The position numbers and the translations under genes were made by a program. From Eleginops maclovinus (Eukaryota; Chordata; Actinopteri; Perciformes; Eleginopidae): a stretch of DNA of 64,000 bases. The stretch is from assembly GCF_036324505.1 (NCBI RefSeq), contig NC_086368.1, forward strand, positions 9,447,016-9,511,015, in the 5' to 3' direction. Below, piece after piece: positions 63,840 to 64,000 of the stretch. The first letter of the stretch is position 1. Each line of letters begins with the position of its first letter. Under the pieces are notes generated by a model, which saw nothing but the letters and a program-made list of their open reading frames with translations, had not been told where the DNA came from and searched no databases.

Positions 63840-64000
63840 GACCATATCTGGAGTTGGAGCCACACTTGTCAAGTGAATTGATAATGGTCCATTAAAGCCA
63901 CTCCAAAGTGAAACTCTGCCGATCCGAAATCTCCATTGCGAGGTTCTCCGCCTCCCTAAATGCCGTTAAAGCTCCTCAATCACCATCCATTACAAGTAAG
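63840..64000. other. Candidate conserved noncoding element at the window edge
   Basis: Low-repeat, balanced-composition DNA with homeodomain-type ATTGATAATGG and CCATTAAAGC words and several CpGs (GCCGATCCG, TTGCGAGG, CTCCGCC, TGCCGTTAAAG). No reading frame or splice structure is convincing. The call rests on appearance only. Confidence 0.25.

Larger units (their letters stand above)
39736..64000. other. Gene desert or giant first intron, no known coding exon
   Basis: About 24 kb with no protein similarity apart from the dead Tc1 transposase. If the 39.7-kb donor is real, this would be the first intron of that gene. It holds microsatellites (41674, 50202, 58069, 63349), two copies of a CTCF-motif repeat (43765, 47190), Tc1 (44944), LINE tails (48056, 58895), a retroposon end (53210), two MITE fragments (54704, 61915) and an exon-like segment (51171-51280). 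GC-richer non-repeat blocks near 50370-51060, 51440-51900, 60300-60480 and 63840-64000 are candidate conserved regulatory elements. Confidence 0.5.

Noticed and set aside
39736..64000. grm4 coding exons
   Set aside because: The first coding exon of group III mGluR genes would give an open frame over 150 codons; none with that similarity exists here.

Overview
The window is nuclear DNA from a vertebrate, almost certainly a percomorph-type teleost fish. The evidence is split genes with GT/AG introns, AT-rich intergenic DNA with small CpG-richer promoter islands, long CA/TG and tetranucleotide microsatellites, and several interspersed repeats typical of fish (Tc1/mariner, a TTAA-flanked MITE, LINE 3' tails ending in GGGATCAATAAA-like or CCTTGAA-repeat motifs). 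I see no sign of a bacterial or viral genome, and no new defence or metabolic system.

Three protein-coding genes can be supported exon by exon. (1) pacsin1, minus strand: only the first coding exon (684-743, 20 codons) is inside. The rest of the gene lies beyond the left edge, and a likely untranslated first exon sits near 5183-5300. (2) rps10, plus strand, complete: five coding exons from 17835 to 20695, 166 codons plus stop, with a probable untranslated TOP-like first exon ending at 17365 and a poly(A) signal at 20718. (3) nudt3, minus strand, complete: five coding exons from 30019 down to 24985, 178 codons plus stop, with a perfect Nudix box. pacsin1 and rps10 are divergent, as in human. 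rps10 and nudt3 are convergent, unlike the tandem human pair known for RPS10-NUDT3 read-through.

Layout: 1-683, pacsin1 intron; 808-5182, probable pacsin1 5'UTR intron; 5.3-17.2 kb, pacsin1-rps10 spacer with a 572-bp perfect ACTC array and an unassigned CpG/ETS island at 16.4-16.55 kb; 17.3-20.7 kb, rps10; 20.7-25.0 kb, intergenic plus nudt3 3'UTR; 25.0-30.3 kb, nudt3 and its promoter; 30.3-39.3 kb, gene-poor; 39.3-39.74 kb, a CpG-richer stretch ending in a strong splice donor, probably the untranslated first exon of a plus-strand gene; 39.74-64 kb, a gene desert or giant intron with repeats, a dead Tc1 transposon at 44.94-46.1 kb, and several non-repetitive, moderate-GC blocks that look like conserved noncoding elements. 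By synteny with human chromosome 6 (GRM4-HMGA1-NUDT3-RPS10-PACSIN1) the right-hand gene could be grm4, but none of its coding sequence is visible.

The three genes do not form a pathway. Rps10 is a housekeeping 40S subunit protein, Nudt3 hydrolyses diphosphoinositol polyphosphates, and Pacsin1 is a neuronal F-BAR endocytic adaptor. They are neighbours through old vertebrate synteny. The most useful items to follow up are the rps10/nudt3 orientation, the unassigned promoter and exon candidates, the CTCF-like motifs carried by a repeat family, the Tc1 terminus hairpin, and the very long uninterrupted ACTC array.
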